Position numbers and translations under genes: made by a program. The notes beneath the pieces were generated by a model. That model ran no database searches. It was not told where the DNA came from and saw nothing but the letters and a program-made list of their open reading frames with translations. Shown here piece after piece: positions 34,100-45,329 of a stretch of 64,000 nt of DNA (position 1 is the first letter of the stretch; every line of letters begins with the position of its first letter). Origin of the DNA: Antedon mediterranea (taxonomy: Eukaryota; Echinodermata; Crinoidea; Comatulida; Antedonidae); contig NC_092678.1 in NCBI RefSeq assembly GCF_964355755.1, positions 17,582,922 to 17,646,921 on the forward strand. Direction: 5' to 3'.

Positions 34100-34282
34100 T
34101 TGTATATGGCATATAATAGGCACAACTCGGCACTATAAGCGTATGCATCATGTCATAGGATGGCGTACATCAACTTTTTACGATCGAATGTTAACGTACA
34201 TGCACGTTTAACAAGTGTTAATTTCATTAAAATGATAAAAATGATCACCTATAATTCGTCAAAGTGACGAATTAAATTCTAG
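34100..34282 (+). mobile_element. Helitron-like 3' end
   Basis: Terminal hairpin AATTCGTC-aaagt-GACGAATT (34253-34273), then AAATT and CTAG (34279-34282) followed by T. This matches the Helitron 3' rule: hairpin, about five bases, CTRR, host T. The upstream sequence (TCATGTCATAGGATGG) resembles the region before the 62133 end. Confidence 0.65.
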
Positions 34283-34289
34283 TTTATAT

Positions 34290-35095
34290 ATAGATTATCC
34301 AAATATGGTATGTCATGGACATAGTGTTTTTGCCATCGTTCACTGTGTAATCGTCCGTCTGCATTTCTAAGCATATAACAAATCATCACATTAATTTACA
34401 GTTAATAATCAATAATAACAAAGTAAACATACATTTTTAAAGCAATGAATATCCTTTGAATGATGTTTCAAAGATAGGTTGGTTGACGTTAGCCATACAA
34501 CTCATTGAGTATGGTATGTTGGCATGTACAGCATTGTTCATGAGCATCGTTCCATTGGTTTCTATTGTGTGGGTACTTAGCATGTACAAAATATGGTAAA
34601 CGTTGAGCTTGGCATTTCAGCCATTGCTTTACTGTACTGTTCAAATGGCTACCTGTATTGCTACGATAAATGACTGTTTTACTATTACGTACTACCTCTA
34701 GTCAATAAAAATAAAAAAACAAACATACACAATTTAACATACATTTGCAAAGTCATAGAATATCAGACTAATGCAATACAATTATTGTTTTATAGGGCTT
34801 AGCATAAAAATTACTTGTTTCTCCTTTTTTAAATTATTGTTTATCTAACATATGTTTTTAAAAGTCCATCATGTGTCTTGTACTTGATTACTGGTGGCAC
34901 ACTAAAAGGGATGAAGGCAAACTTTACGTCTCCGATCTTTGCCTAATTTTTTTTAAATGTTTTACTTTTAGTGTTTGTCTTAGAAGTCTTACGGGATACG
35001 TCTTCGCTTATATAAATACTGTTATTGTTTAGTGGATTGCCCTTCAATGTTTTCGCTGCTTGGCTTAGAACAAATTTGCCTGCCCACGTAGCTCA
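34290..35095. other. AT-rich noncoding stretch
   Basis: No gene or structured repeat recognised. Confidence 0.35.
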
Positions 35096-35099
35096 ACAG

Positions 35100-35620
35100 T
35101 TAATTGGTCTTTGTCTCCTCGATGATGAGCGCCTTATTGGGATTCTGTGGGCTCGTTCCACTTCTAATGTTGACCCCATTCTCTAATTTCATGTGCGAAG
35201 TGAATACAAATTCTACAAATTCCTTGCACGATAAATTGCCTCCCTTCTCGTAATCTTCTGGTACGTTATGAATGATTATATTATTCCTCCTCGATCTATT
35301 TTCGAGATCGTTTTCTTTCTTTTCTAGATAGGTAATAGTATCTAAAGTTTCATTAACTGACTTACATTTGTTTGTATTGTCCTCCACTGATTTTTCCATG
35401 AATTCTAGCGATTGCGTTATCTTTGTGACGACTCCGGTGTTTTTTTTTACGTTTTCCTCAATTTTGGTCATCTTACCCTTCTAGATTATTGACTCGTTTA
35501 ACCATCGACTCCAGTTTGTTTAGTATTAGGTCAAGTTTTGAAGAGAGTTATCGCATTTGACGGCTGATGTTCTGGTTCAGTTGAGCCGCACCCATATTTT
35601 ATTCCGCTCCGAATCTGACC
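35100..35620 (-). pseudogene. L1-type LINE ORF1 fragment
   Basis: The minus-strand frame encodes a coiled-coil stretch (heptad-like VVTKITQSLEFMEKSVED) followed by LENRSRRNNIIIHNVPE, the junction between coiled coil and RNA-binding domain of L1/Tx1-type ORF1 proteins. The sequence upstream of 35471 is out of frame, and the frame stops early at 35100, so this is a fragment. It may belong to the same family as the reverse transcriptase at 47436-51356. Confidence 0.75.
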
Positions 35621-35629
35621 CTTGGCTGT

Positions 35630-36735
35630 ATTGGCCAGGGGTGGACCTCAGATGATAGGTTATTTTGTCCTTTTTAGCTTTCGATTTTTCTATATTCAAT
35701 AGAGAGTTTTACTTTCAGTGTACAATATGTAAATACGGCACTGATTTAGTTGTTTTTGAAAGGAGCGCTAAAAAAATGTGATGATTTGTGTCTTTACTGC
35801 ATAGTAGCTTAGCGCCCTCTCAACCACTATTAAAAAAACTATTTCTTAATAATGTACAAAAAATGAAATGAATACCATCCCATTAATTACCGGTATGTAC
35901 AGAGAAAGCTTGAGCGGAAATCGAGGGTTACTTTTGCCAACAAGACGAAGCGCGAAACAAATAAAAACGCAGCGTGAAACATCTGAAATGATATACAATT
36001 TCCTACAAAATGAAAAGACAGAATACATTATATATAACTATAACTAGCAGTAACCCGTGCGACGCACGGTCTTTAAACAGCTTTACATGGGCAAGTATAA
36101 TAACAGCGCAATTTGATAAAGGTACTTTGACAAATTATTAAAATAAAAACAAATTGTATCAAGAATAAAATTGGGAACTACTGTATTTAAGGCCATTGGT
36201 TTGTAATACGCTATTCCTTCACTTCAATTATTATGTAGGCTAAAAATTAAAGCAATGGTACAGTGGATATGGAACTTTGACTTTACTTTTGACTGGAAAA
36301 TAAAAGACGCTTAAGAAAAATTGTGCTGTATAAATTATTTTGGGTGTTTTTCGTGGTGTAATAATTATTTGATACGTAGAGATAAAAAAAAGTGGATAAA
36401 AATCGAATGAAAAAAACACATTGCTGCGGAAACACGAATTAAGTTTATTTATTTATATTTTATTTTTATTTCACTGGTTTTGATATTTTGCAATTTTTTT
36501 GTAAGGGAGATTTGTTACGTACTTGCTACTTTTGTAATTAAAGTGTGGTCTACCAGAAACCAGTGCTCCGCACGGTTTGCCTACCTTAATAATTATTCGC
36601 ATGGCATGATTGTTAAGTATAATAAAAGCGTACTTTTCCCGGCCACAATATTTCTTTTTGTACATAAGTTGGGGGACCCCTCAAAAAATAAATATACGTC
36701 AGAAATGAGCTAACAATTCGCTAATACAAAGGTTT
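35630..36735. other. Noncoding DNA with dispersed palindromic motifs
   Basis: AGTAACCCGTGCGACGCACGG at 36049-36069 and a related CCAGTGCTCCGCACGG near 36558 are short GC-rich palindromes of a type often seen at transposon ends. No protein gene recognised. Confidence 0.35.
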
Positions 36736-36739
36736 TCTG

Positions 36740-36810
36740 TCGAGCCGTCTGTATAGTCGAGTGGATTAGGCTATGGACTTTACATGTCGATGTAGGCCTA
36801 TGTGGTTCTT
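36740..36810 (+). repeat. tRNA-like sequence with A-box motif
   Basis: TAGTCGAGTGGATTAGGCTA then TGGACTTTACATGTCGATG resembles the D-arm to anticodon region of a tRNA-derived SINE head. B box not found. Confidence 0.3.
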
Positions 36811-37540
36811 TTTACTTTATAGTGAGAGAGTGATTATTTAGAGGGTTAGGTTTAGTTATATTTAGGAACTTAAGTAGTTCGGCTATCTTTCACATAAGGG
36901 GCCCCAACTTTTGTACGAAATAAAAATTTGCTTCCTGGCCCCTGACAAATTGTTTTTTTAAACGAACAAATTGTCAACAATTCAATTCGGAACTACTTAA
37001 GATTTTTTTTATACACGGAGTATTACTACTATTACTTTGAAATAGTTGTAAGCTACAAAATGAAAGCAATACTGGATTTGGGGTGGGCCTCAGAAAATGA
37101 CAACGTGCATGAGCGGGACAGACTTCTCAGTCGGCAGAGATTAAAACTTTTTAATGATAAAATATGAATTGGTAAGTTATCGAATTAAGATGTGAAGTAT
37201 TGGAATAATAACAGTGATGCGCTCGGACACAAACATTTTGGGTATATTTTTGTTGATATTTGATATTTAGCGGATTGGATTCCTTTGTGTGTTATTTTAT
37301 TTACATTTGTTAAACAATGACACAAAACTATACATTTGTTTTGTGGAAACACGACACCTAGGCTATTGGATTCGTTTTATTTGTGTGTTTTTTTTTGTTT
37401 GTTCATTTACATTTTTTTCATGTGATTGTTTTTTATATTTTGTTGTGTGCATTTGTTCGTATCTTTTTTGCTAGTTTTATAATTACATTGTGGTTTAGTT
37501 TTGATTTTTAGCTTTAAACGGTGATACAATTAGTACACAT
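36811..37540. other. Noncoding AT-rich DNA
   Basis: GTTCGG...CCCCTGACAAATTG and a short T-rich frame near 37289-37474; nothing recognisable. Confidence 0.3.
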
Positions 37541-37618
37541 GTCGCGGATTGAACTCGAACCTACTAAGCATGATATCAATGGTCACGGTGATTTCCTCAC
37601 TGAGCCAAACCGTGATTT
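37541..37618 (-). repeat. tRNA-derived SINE head or tRNA pseudogene
   Basis: On the minus strand TTGGCTCAGTGAGGAAATC fits an A box (TGGCNNAGTGG type) and AGGTTCGAGTTCAATCC fits a B box about 50 bases later, followed by a GCGAC end. The overall length is near that of a tRNA, but stems are imperfect. Confidence 0.5.
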
Positions 37619-38797
37619 ACAAAATACATTCTGTTCCATGGATAATTCATTAAAATTTCAACGGCGCGATCATTCGATGTCGGTTGACTAAAGATTGTTT
37701 ATTTAAAGGCCCGGAATGGTATTTGTAGATCCGGCCATGGCGGTACACAACATAGGAGGTTGCGTAGTTTATACAGTGACGTAACATGGTCGCTGAGACG
37801 TCAAATTACTGCTATTTTTTTACTTTTTTTAGTGTTTATCCTTAAAATTCAGGAAAGTGACATAGCCTATCGTGTGTGGCCCCTCAATAAACATCAGTGT
37901 GCCAAATGTGATCATCAGGTACCTTTCAGTGGTTTTGGAGGAGACTTATTAGCATTATTAATAGATAAGATATAGATATTTACAAAGGCTCGGACATGTA
38001 AGAAGGGCCTTAAAAAACTGAATTGCTATATGTTAGACCACATTTCCATAAGTTTTCAAAACTCATCGAACCCTCTGCTAGTAGGCCTAATTAATAGGAG
38101 CGTATCGCCAAATCATTATAAAAAAAAAACATAGCAAGATGTAATTAATCAAACAACGGCCAAAGAATACCAACAAGTAATTTGGTTATTTTAATTACTA
38201 TGGTGGTGGACTATGCTTAGTTTGAAACTATAGTGACCATTTTTTTTAGAAAGAAAGATAGAAAAAGTTGTTTTCATCTCCATGTTAATACCAAGGCACT
38301 TTTCAATTAAAAAATCTGTCCTAGTATTCTTGCAATGTCGTCACAGCTCCAGTTACAAACGGTGATACAAAGTGTCAATCATTTGACCAGTGAACAGCCC
38401 TCTGGTATGATAGTCTTTTTGAATCCATCCGTAAAACACATTATTCACTCACATCAGTCATTCCGCTAATGGTTGCGTCTAATGATGCATTCTATTCATA
38501 TCTCTGCTATATTCTGTAACCGGCTGTCTGTCCCGTCGTACATCTCACCGCACGCAGTTTAGTATGTCTTCCCGAAAAGGGCATCAATATTATGTGTAGG
38601 CCTATTGGTAATTTGCCAATAATTAAATACGAAATATTATAATATAATATAATATTATTTACATCTGACCACAGAGCCTCGATAGCCAAACCAAACAATA
38701 TTATAGGACTAAAAGTACAAAAAAATAACTTTAACGATTATATTTTCACAGCAATGATTTATTTAAATCAAATATTAATAAATGTTCACACAAAGTA
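37619..38797. other. Noncoding DNA
   Basis: No gene recognised. A short frame at 37760-37975 (+) with a hydrophobic stretch has no identifiable similarity. Confidence 0.3.
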
Positions 38798-39124
38798 AAG
38801 CTTGTGGTTCCCACAAGAGACGCAATGCAAGGAGGATAGGCCTATAGGTAGACACAAAGCAAGTGAGTTGACCAATCACACAAGCGACAGTAGAGTTCGA
38901 TTAACCCATCGCTTGTAGGCTAATATTGGTTACATTGTTAACTTTGAATACTGATTTTATGTAAATGAAATACTTCTGCTGCTTTTTTTATGTGTTTTTT
39001 ATACCGAAAAAAATAAAAGTACATAGGCTGGATGCAAGTGAGTTGACCAATCACAAAATACATCACTTGTGATTGGTCACTAACGTTGCTCTCTGTGCAT
39101 TGCGTCTCTGTAGTGGAACCAAGC
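38798..39124. mobile_element. Full-length relative of the ACGCAACGCAAGCG foldback family
   Basis: Ends AAGCTTGTGGTTCCCAC and GTGGAACCAAGCAT, then AGAGACGCAATGCA and its inverse, then paired AAGTGAGTTGACCAATCACA arms. The inner part is AT-rich. This copy defines the outer ends of the family seen at 12848 and 13283. Confidence 0.75.
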
Positions 39125-40520
39125 ATAATGTACCAAGCATGCAGCAGTAATACTTGTTTTCACAGAATCTTCACCAGACTATACATTGATACGGTTATAC
39201 CAATTAATCACAACATGATAAAGCAAACAAAGTTATAGATCAGGGTTGATGAAATATGTCATTATACCGGTACGCGTTTAATTTGTCCATTATAATGTTG
39301 TTGTTGTGGACAGTAAAACACCAATATTTATTTACTTTTATTCAAAAACTTTCCAACAGGAACAATGTTCCCACTTACAGGTGATGTTATATAAAAAATA
39401 AAATATAAAATATATATGTATATACTCAAAAGCACATTACTCCCATGACGGTATAATAATAATGGACAGGTTCACCAACCCTATGGAAATTACATTATTA
39501 CATTAAATCAAAAACTCTTGTATGCTATAACTGTAACAATAAAATTCACAACAATTACATCAATATTTTTTAAAAGGCCAAAAAAATAAGTATTTAAGTT
39601 TTTTTATATTATATTAGATGAGAATAAAGGCGGCTTCTCTCATATAGTGGACCGACCACAGTGTACACGGCAAGTAAGTAGCCTATACTACCGTAATGTT
39701 TGTCTATTCGTCAGTATTGGTCATATCCGATATATTTTGGTACCAAAAACGTTAAATGAACGATAGAGGTCATAGGTCAATTATCACTAAATTACTGAAT
39801 TTCCACTATATTAATATATATCTCGTCCAAACAAATATTGAAGCAGATTCATGTTTATGTTCATGTTAACACATTCGTTATATGCATACAGTATTATCAA
39901 CTAAGGTATTAACATTAACACTTATTTAGCGATATACATTATAGATGATAAGCACATAATCAGCGGCGCTTCACATACTGTAATAATATTATTTGAAATA
40001 AAAAGGTTTTAATTGATTTTTAAATTATTAATTTATATAGATTATAGTAATCCATATTGTTAATGTTACTTGGCAAATTGCAACTGAAAATCAACGAAAA
40101 CGAGCGGTCAGCAAATATCTTCGCATAACATCCGTTGCACGGCCAAACCGACCCCCTAGAAAAAGAAGCCTACACTATTTTAAAAATAAGCCAGATAATC
40201 CCAGGGGGGCTTTAAATCGATGGTGGGCCTCTTTTTGAAATTACCTTTTCAAAATAAAGAGTGGCTTCTTTTTGATTTGTTATTTCTTGGAGGTGGGCTT
40301 CAATCTTTACGAGGTCGGCTAGCCAACATCAGCTCTTGAAATTCGTTTTTCTTTAAAAAGGAATTTCATCAGTGGGGATCGAGATACAAACAAATAGTAT
40401 TTGTTTTATATGGCCTATGAAATGTTCATAATAATAATAACTTTATCTTCATTTTAATGAAAAGCGATTATTAATTATAATAATATAGTACGGTATACTT
40501 TATCTATCAAATCTTACTTA
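39125..40520. other. Noncoding DNA
   Basis: No gene seen. From 40195 a GGGCCTCTTTTTGAAATTACC-like stretch precedes the satellite; a similar GGGCTTCTTTTCGAGATTAC stretch follows it at 41823, so the array lies between related flanks. Confidence 0.4.
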
Positions 40521-41760
40521 TAACTAATACAACATAACAACACTAATACAATTCACTAAACAACATCCATGTATAGGTATAATGAAATAAGCCAACATCA
40601 ATTGAAATATAACAACATCGTATCTACCAAATCTTACATAAAACTAATACAATCCACCAAACTACATCCATAAATGTATAGGTTATATTAATGAAAAAGC
40701 CGAACACCAATTGAAATAAAAACTACATTTTATCTACTAAATCTTACATAAAACTAATACAATCCACCAAACTACATCGATAAATGTATAGGTTATATTA
40801 ATAAAAAAGCCAACACCAATTGAAATAAAACACAATCTTATCTACCAAATCTTACATAAAACTAATAAAATCCACCAAACATCTTCGATAAATGTATAGA
40901 TTACATTAATGAAATAAGCCAACATCAATTGAAATAAATACTACATTTCATCTACTAAATCTTACATAACAATAATACAATCCACCAAACTACATCCATA
41001 AATGTATAGGTTATATTAATAAAATAAGCCAACATCAATTGAAATAAATACTACATTTTATCTACTAAATCTTACATAACACTAATACAATCCACCAAAC
41101 CACATCCATAATGTATAGGTTATATTAATGAAATAAGCCAACATCATTTGAAATAAAAACTAAATTTTATCTACTAAATCTTACATAACACTAATAAAAT
41201 CCACCAAACTACATCGATAAATGTATAGGTTATATTAATGAAATAAGCCAACCTCATTTGAAATAAAAACTAAATTTTATCTACTAAATCTTACATAAAA
41301 CTAATACAATCCACCAAACTACATCGATAAATGTATAGGTTATATTAATGAAATAAGCCAACATCATTTGAAATAAAAACTAAATTTTATCTACTAAATC
41401 TTACATAACACTAATACAATCCACCAAACTACATCCATAAATGTATAGGTTATATTAATGAAATAAGCCAACCTCATTTGAAATAAAAACTAAATTTTAT
41501 CTACTAAATCTTACATAAAACTAATACAATCCACCAAACTACATCGATAAATGTATAGGTTATATTAATGAAATAAGCCAACATCATTTGAAATAAATAC
41601 TACATTTTATCTACCAAATCTTACATAAAACTAATCCACCGAACTACTGTAAATCGATAAATGTAAATGTTTAATATTAATGAAAAAGCCAACATTATAT
41701 ACACTGAAATAAAACAACAACTTATCTACCAAATCCACCAAACTACAATGTACATCAATA
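40521..41760. repeat. 110-bp satellite, about ten copies
   Basis: Unit contains CTACTAAATCTTACATAA, ACTAATACAATCCACCAAAC, ATAAATGTATAGGTTATATT and GAAATAAGCCAACATCA. The middle copies repeat at exactly 110 bp (41281, 41391, 41501); outer copies are more diverged or truncated. Confidence 0.9.
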
Positions 41761-41956
41761 AGTTTAACCGTAAAACTTTAAAAAGAAGCTCATGGGCTTC
41801 TTCTTTATTAGGGCTCTTGGCTGGGCTTCTTTTCGAGATTACTTTTACAAATGAGAGGGACTTCGAAATGAATTAGCATGCTGTAAATGTTGTCAATTGC
41901 TACTACTGTACAACAATACGGATGTTTTTACATTTTAAATATTTGCAGACAAGAAG

Positions 41957-42880
41957 AATCAATCAATCAATCAATCAATCAAAGTAACATTTATTTCTCT
42001 TGTCTTTCATAGAAAATAAAAATTAGCAGTAAAAATTATTGAAATAAGAGGGGCAACATTCCTAAAAAGCAAAGCTTGTATAAGGCAGCCCATAGAAAAT
42101 GAGAAAAAAAAAAACAGGACAACACGGGAACCGGAAACAGGACAAAAACAGTAATGAAGACTTTTAGATTCAGGGTACCGAAAAGACTAAATATCAAAAC
42201 TACAATGAGTGAAAGGATAATTAAACATAACTAGATAAGAGGTGCCGTTTCAATTTAAAAGAAAAACTCTTCTTAGACAAAGCACTTTTTATATTAACTG
42301 GTACGTTATCCCAAAGTTTAGGACCAGTGAACTTAATGCTATATTTAAAAGAAGTAGTTTTAAAAAAAGGAATACGTATTTGATTTGCGCTCCGAGTACT
42401 GTGGTTATGAAAATTAAGATTGAAACTAAATAAATCATTAAAGTGTGATGGCAGGATCGAGTTTAGCCATGAATAGAGGAAAATACTTTGTTGAAGATGG
42501 TTAATATCCTGAATTTTAAGAAGACCAAATGAAGAAAATAAAGGATTGGAATGGGATAAAGGAGGAGCATTTGCTATGTATCTTACGGTTTTCTTTTGGA
42601 TCAATAACAGTTTGTTTAAGTAGGACGGGTATGTATTACCCCAAATAATATTACAGTAAGTGAGGTAAGGGAGGATTAGTGAACAGTAAAGAATCCGGAG
42701 TATGTTTTGAGGGATGAAAGATGATAATCTATATATGATACCAGAACTTTTGGATATTTTGTTTTCGACTTGAGTAATCTGATGTTTCCAATTTAGCTTA
42801 CAGTCCAGATAAACACCAAGAAATTTAGTTTTCTCAACAATAGGTATTAATTGATATTTAATTTAAGAAGATACAATGAA
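41957..42880 (-). pseudogene. 5'-truncated L2/CR1-like LINE, ORF2 C-terminus and tail
   Basis: The minus-strand frame covers the end of reverse transcriptase (FLGVYLDCKLNWKHQI in 42605-42850) and the C-terminal domain: IQKKTVRYIANAPPLSHSNP, GPKLWDNVPVNIKSALS. The ORF ends at about 42221. The 3' UTR ends in a (TTGA)n tail read on the plus strand as ATCAATCAATCAATCA at about 41957-41982. Truncation at the 5' side is usual for LINEs. Confidence 0.85.
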
Positions 42881-43730
42881 AGTGTCAATCCTATCTTTAT
42901 TGTGTGTTGTGCCTGTGTTTGTATAATTATACTTAACTAACCGTCACACTTCAGTGATTCTATTGTGATGGGTATCAACACAAGCACAGCACAACCATAT
43001 GGTTTATGCAAATTAGACCTATTTATTATGTATACTTGTGCAGTGTTCTTTTGTAATATATGTAGCTTGTTGAGTCGATACAATTACAGCTTAGCCTGAA
43101 GTGGACTGAGGTTTAGAGGCTTAAAGAAGGCTAGAGTTAGAGTGAGGGCTGGATTAAAGGGTTTATTAGAAGCATGAAGATGCTGAATGACCTACAGTAG
43201 TAGTATAAGTCTTATGTAGCCCACAGCTCAGCTAGAAAAAGCACGTGTTTGTATTATACTCACTTTATAGGCATATCATTATATCGTTGTAATTATGGTA
43301 TAACCAATGGTTATGTATTTCTCAAAATAAAGTTTGTTATTTATTTGTAGTAAATCGGATCGATGTATGGATTTCCGGATAGAAACAGAAAGATGGAATT
43401 AAAGTCTGCAGTATTGAATATTGTTTTGTGCAGAATTACATGAAGTACGGTAGCATTTGGAAAAACAAATCATTGTACAATAAATATATGAGGCTTGATT
43501 GTTGTGATAATGAAGTGTTGTAAGGTCATTAATGCAAAATCAAAAATGCAATAACAAAAACATTTAGAAAACAATAAACTGTAAAAATGATTGATATAAA
43601 CACGATTAAATTATTAGTCTTCGTCTGGAAATTTCAGAGGAAACCTTGTTTTTAAGTTTTACGAGTTGTACACAAAGCGTCATCAACAAACAGTTTATTT
43701 CCGCAACACTTACTATGGAAAGCAGAGCAT
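42881..43730. other. Noncoding DNA
   Basis: No gene or clear repeat recognised. Confidence 0.35.
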
Positions 43731-43876
43731 ATGTCTGCCACTTCCGCTAACCAGAAGCCGATGGCCAGGATGAAAGTATCCGTGGCCATCTTGATTGTAA
43801 CGTTGTTAACGGAATATGCTTTATCGCATTCTCAGTTCAGAAATCAGGAGCCATCGTCTGCAGAAGGAAAAAAAAC
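43731..43876 (+). CDS. Possible signal-peptide exon of an unknown secreted protein
   Basis: From ATG at 43731 the frame reads a short polar start, then a second ATG pair and a hydrophobic core (MKVSVAILIVTLLTEYALSH) with a plausible signal cleavage before SQFRNQE. The frame reaches TAA at 43878-43880 unless spliced at GTAAAA (43877). The sequence is less AT-rich than its surroundings. No downstream exon was found, so function is unknown. It could be the first exon of a neuropeptide or other secreted protein, or chance. Confidence 0.35.
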
Positions 43877-44653
43877 GTAAAAACAATTATTAAAAATGGA
43901 AAGAAAATTAGTTGTTGTTTCCGATAATCATAATGCGTTTCTTTTCAAACGGGGTAGTGGGATATTCCTGAGGAAATTATCGGCCTCGTTTGGGATTTTT
44001 ACAATTGCCTATATGTTCACATGCAAACTAGGTAGGCCTAAGTGCCAAGCCGGTTCACACTGAGCATTTACACGTCACGCGAAAAGATTCGCCAGAAGGT
44101 AGACAAAGTTCTATCGATTTTGCGAGTTGCAAATTCACCACTTTAAATTAAAATCCACTGGCGTTCAACACAGGCATGGGAACGGTGAGACGGAGGGCAA
44201 TTGACCTCCCAAAACTTAAATCATGGGATGGCAAATAAAAATAGCATTTTAAAGAGATTTCTTTTCAACAACATATTCTTATAACTCCTTTCGCTCAGCA
44301 ATACAAACATGATAATATAATAATAACAGCCAGACCGAAACAATGCGCTTGTCGCGAGAAAAGGATTTCTGTAAAATGCTTCTGAATTTGTAAAACTTAA
44401 TGGAATTGGTATGAATGTTTTTTTACCGGTCACATTATTGTAACTGCTTAAAAAATATAAAAACTGAAAAAAAAACAAACATTGTTTGTCTATAATATAC
44501 AGAGAATATAATATAGAGAAAGATGTAAAGTGTACAGCAGAATGAAATAAATGACCCAAAAAATGAAGAATAAAATATTACTTAGTTAGGTGGATTGTCA
44601 GTGTTAAGGTAAGATAACACAGTGCTGTGTATTCATATACTACTGTACATTAC

Positions 44654-44815
44654 CGTAAAATCTTCGGTGCTTCTTGTCGAATCCATCGGACACATCAACT
44701 CTCGAAATTTTCCCTTTAATATTTCTTTACATGCCGCAAGGGTAACTCTCGGAGAGCAGACTTCAATTTTATAAACAAGGCAGCAAATGCGGCGATGATC
44801 CGATTTCCTATTTTT
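44654..44815 (-). CDS. Possible cysteine-rich exon, unknown
   Basis: Minus-strand frame with HRRICCLVYKIEVCSP, LAACKEILKGKFRELMC and a good donor context (ACG|GTAATG at 44653). The acceptor is weak (AAAATAG). The five cysteines suggest an extracellular peptide, but the spacing (CC-x7-C-x8-C) does not fit insulin or other families I could test by eye. Confidence 0.22.
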
Positions 44816-44829
44816 GGTGATGTACAAAT

Positions 44830-45193
44830 AAAAACATGATATAGTTATTCACTTAGACCATGGATCAAGAAAAAATAATAAATTTCCTGAAAAAACTGTA
44901 ATTTATTCAGATTGGCGTTTATGTTTTATAACTGAAAACATTTGTTTTTTTTCCTTATATTTTTAGTAGTAAACTTTATTCAAACTACAAATGACCTATT
45001 CATTTTTTATGTTTTTTTGTACAATACACATGTTATCGAAATATCTTGCTATATATCGACATAGTAATTCGATAACGATGTCTTACCTGAATATACGTTC
45101 GTACTTTTAAGTCGATTAATTTGATTAGATTTAAGTTATCTTATATCTTATGCAAAATTCATGTTACGAATGAGAGTACGTTTATTGTAAATA
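44830..45193. other. Noncoding AT-rich DNA
   Basis: Nothing recognised. Confidence 0.3.
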
Positions 45194-45326
45194 CATAATA
45201 TAAAAATAACGCTTAAAAGAGAACGACGTTTCGACTCCATCATGGGGTCATTATCAAGTCCATTGATAATGACCATATTATGGAGTCGAAACGTCGTTCT
45301 CTTTTAAGCGTTATTTTTATATTATG
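45194..45326. repeat. 133-bp near-perfect palindrome with hammerhead-like core
   Basis: Arms of 64 bases with about three mismatches around a 5-base centre (45258-45262). Each arm reads outward as TTGATAATGACC, a short pairable stretch, then GGAGTCGAAACGTCGTTC. This resembles the hammerhead ribozyme layout (CTGATGA, stem II, GAAA, stem) found in Penelope-like retroelements, with two core changes in the first block (TTGATAA). Confidence 0.6.
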
Positions 45327-45329
45327 AAA

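Noticed and set aside
40521-41760. CRISPR-like array
   Set aside because: Repeats are adjacent 110-bp units without unique spacers, and the DNA is animal nuclear sequence; it is a satellite.
44654-44830. Insulin/relaxin-type peptide at the cysteine-rich frame
   Set aside because: Cysteine spacing (CC-x7-C-x8-C-x12-C) does not match the A-chain CC-x3-C-x8-C or the B-chain C-x11-C pattern.
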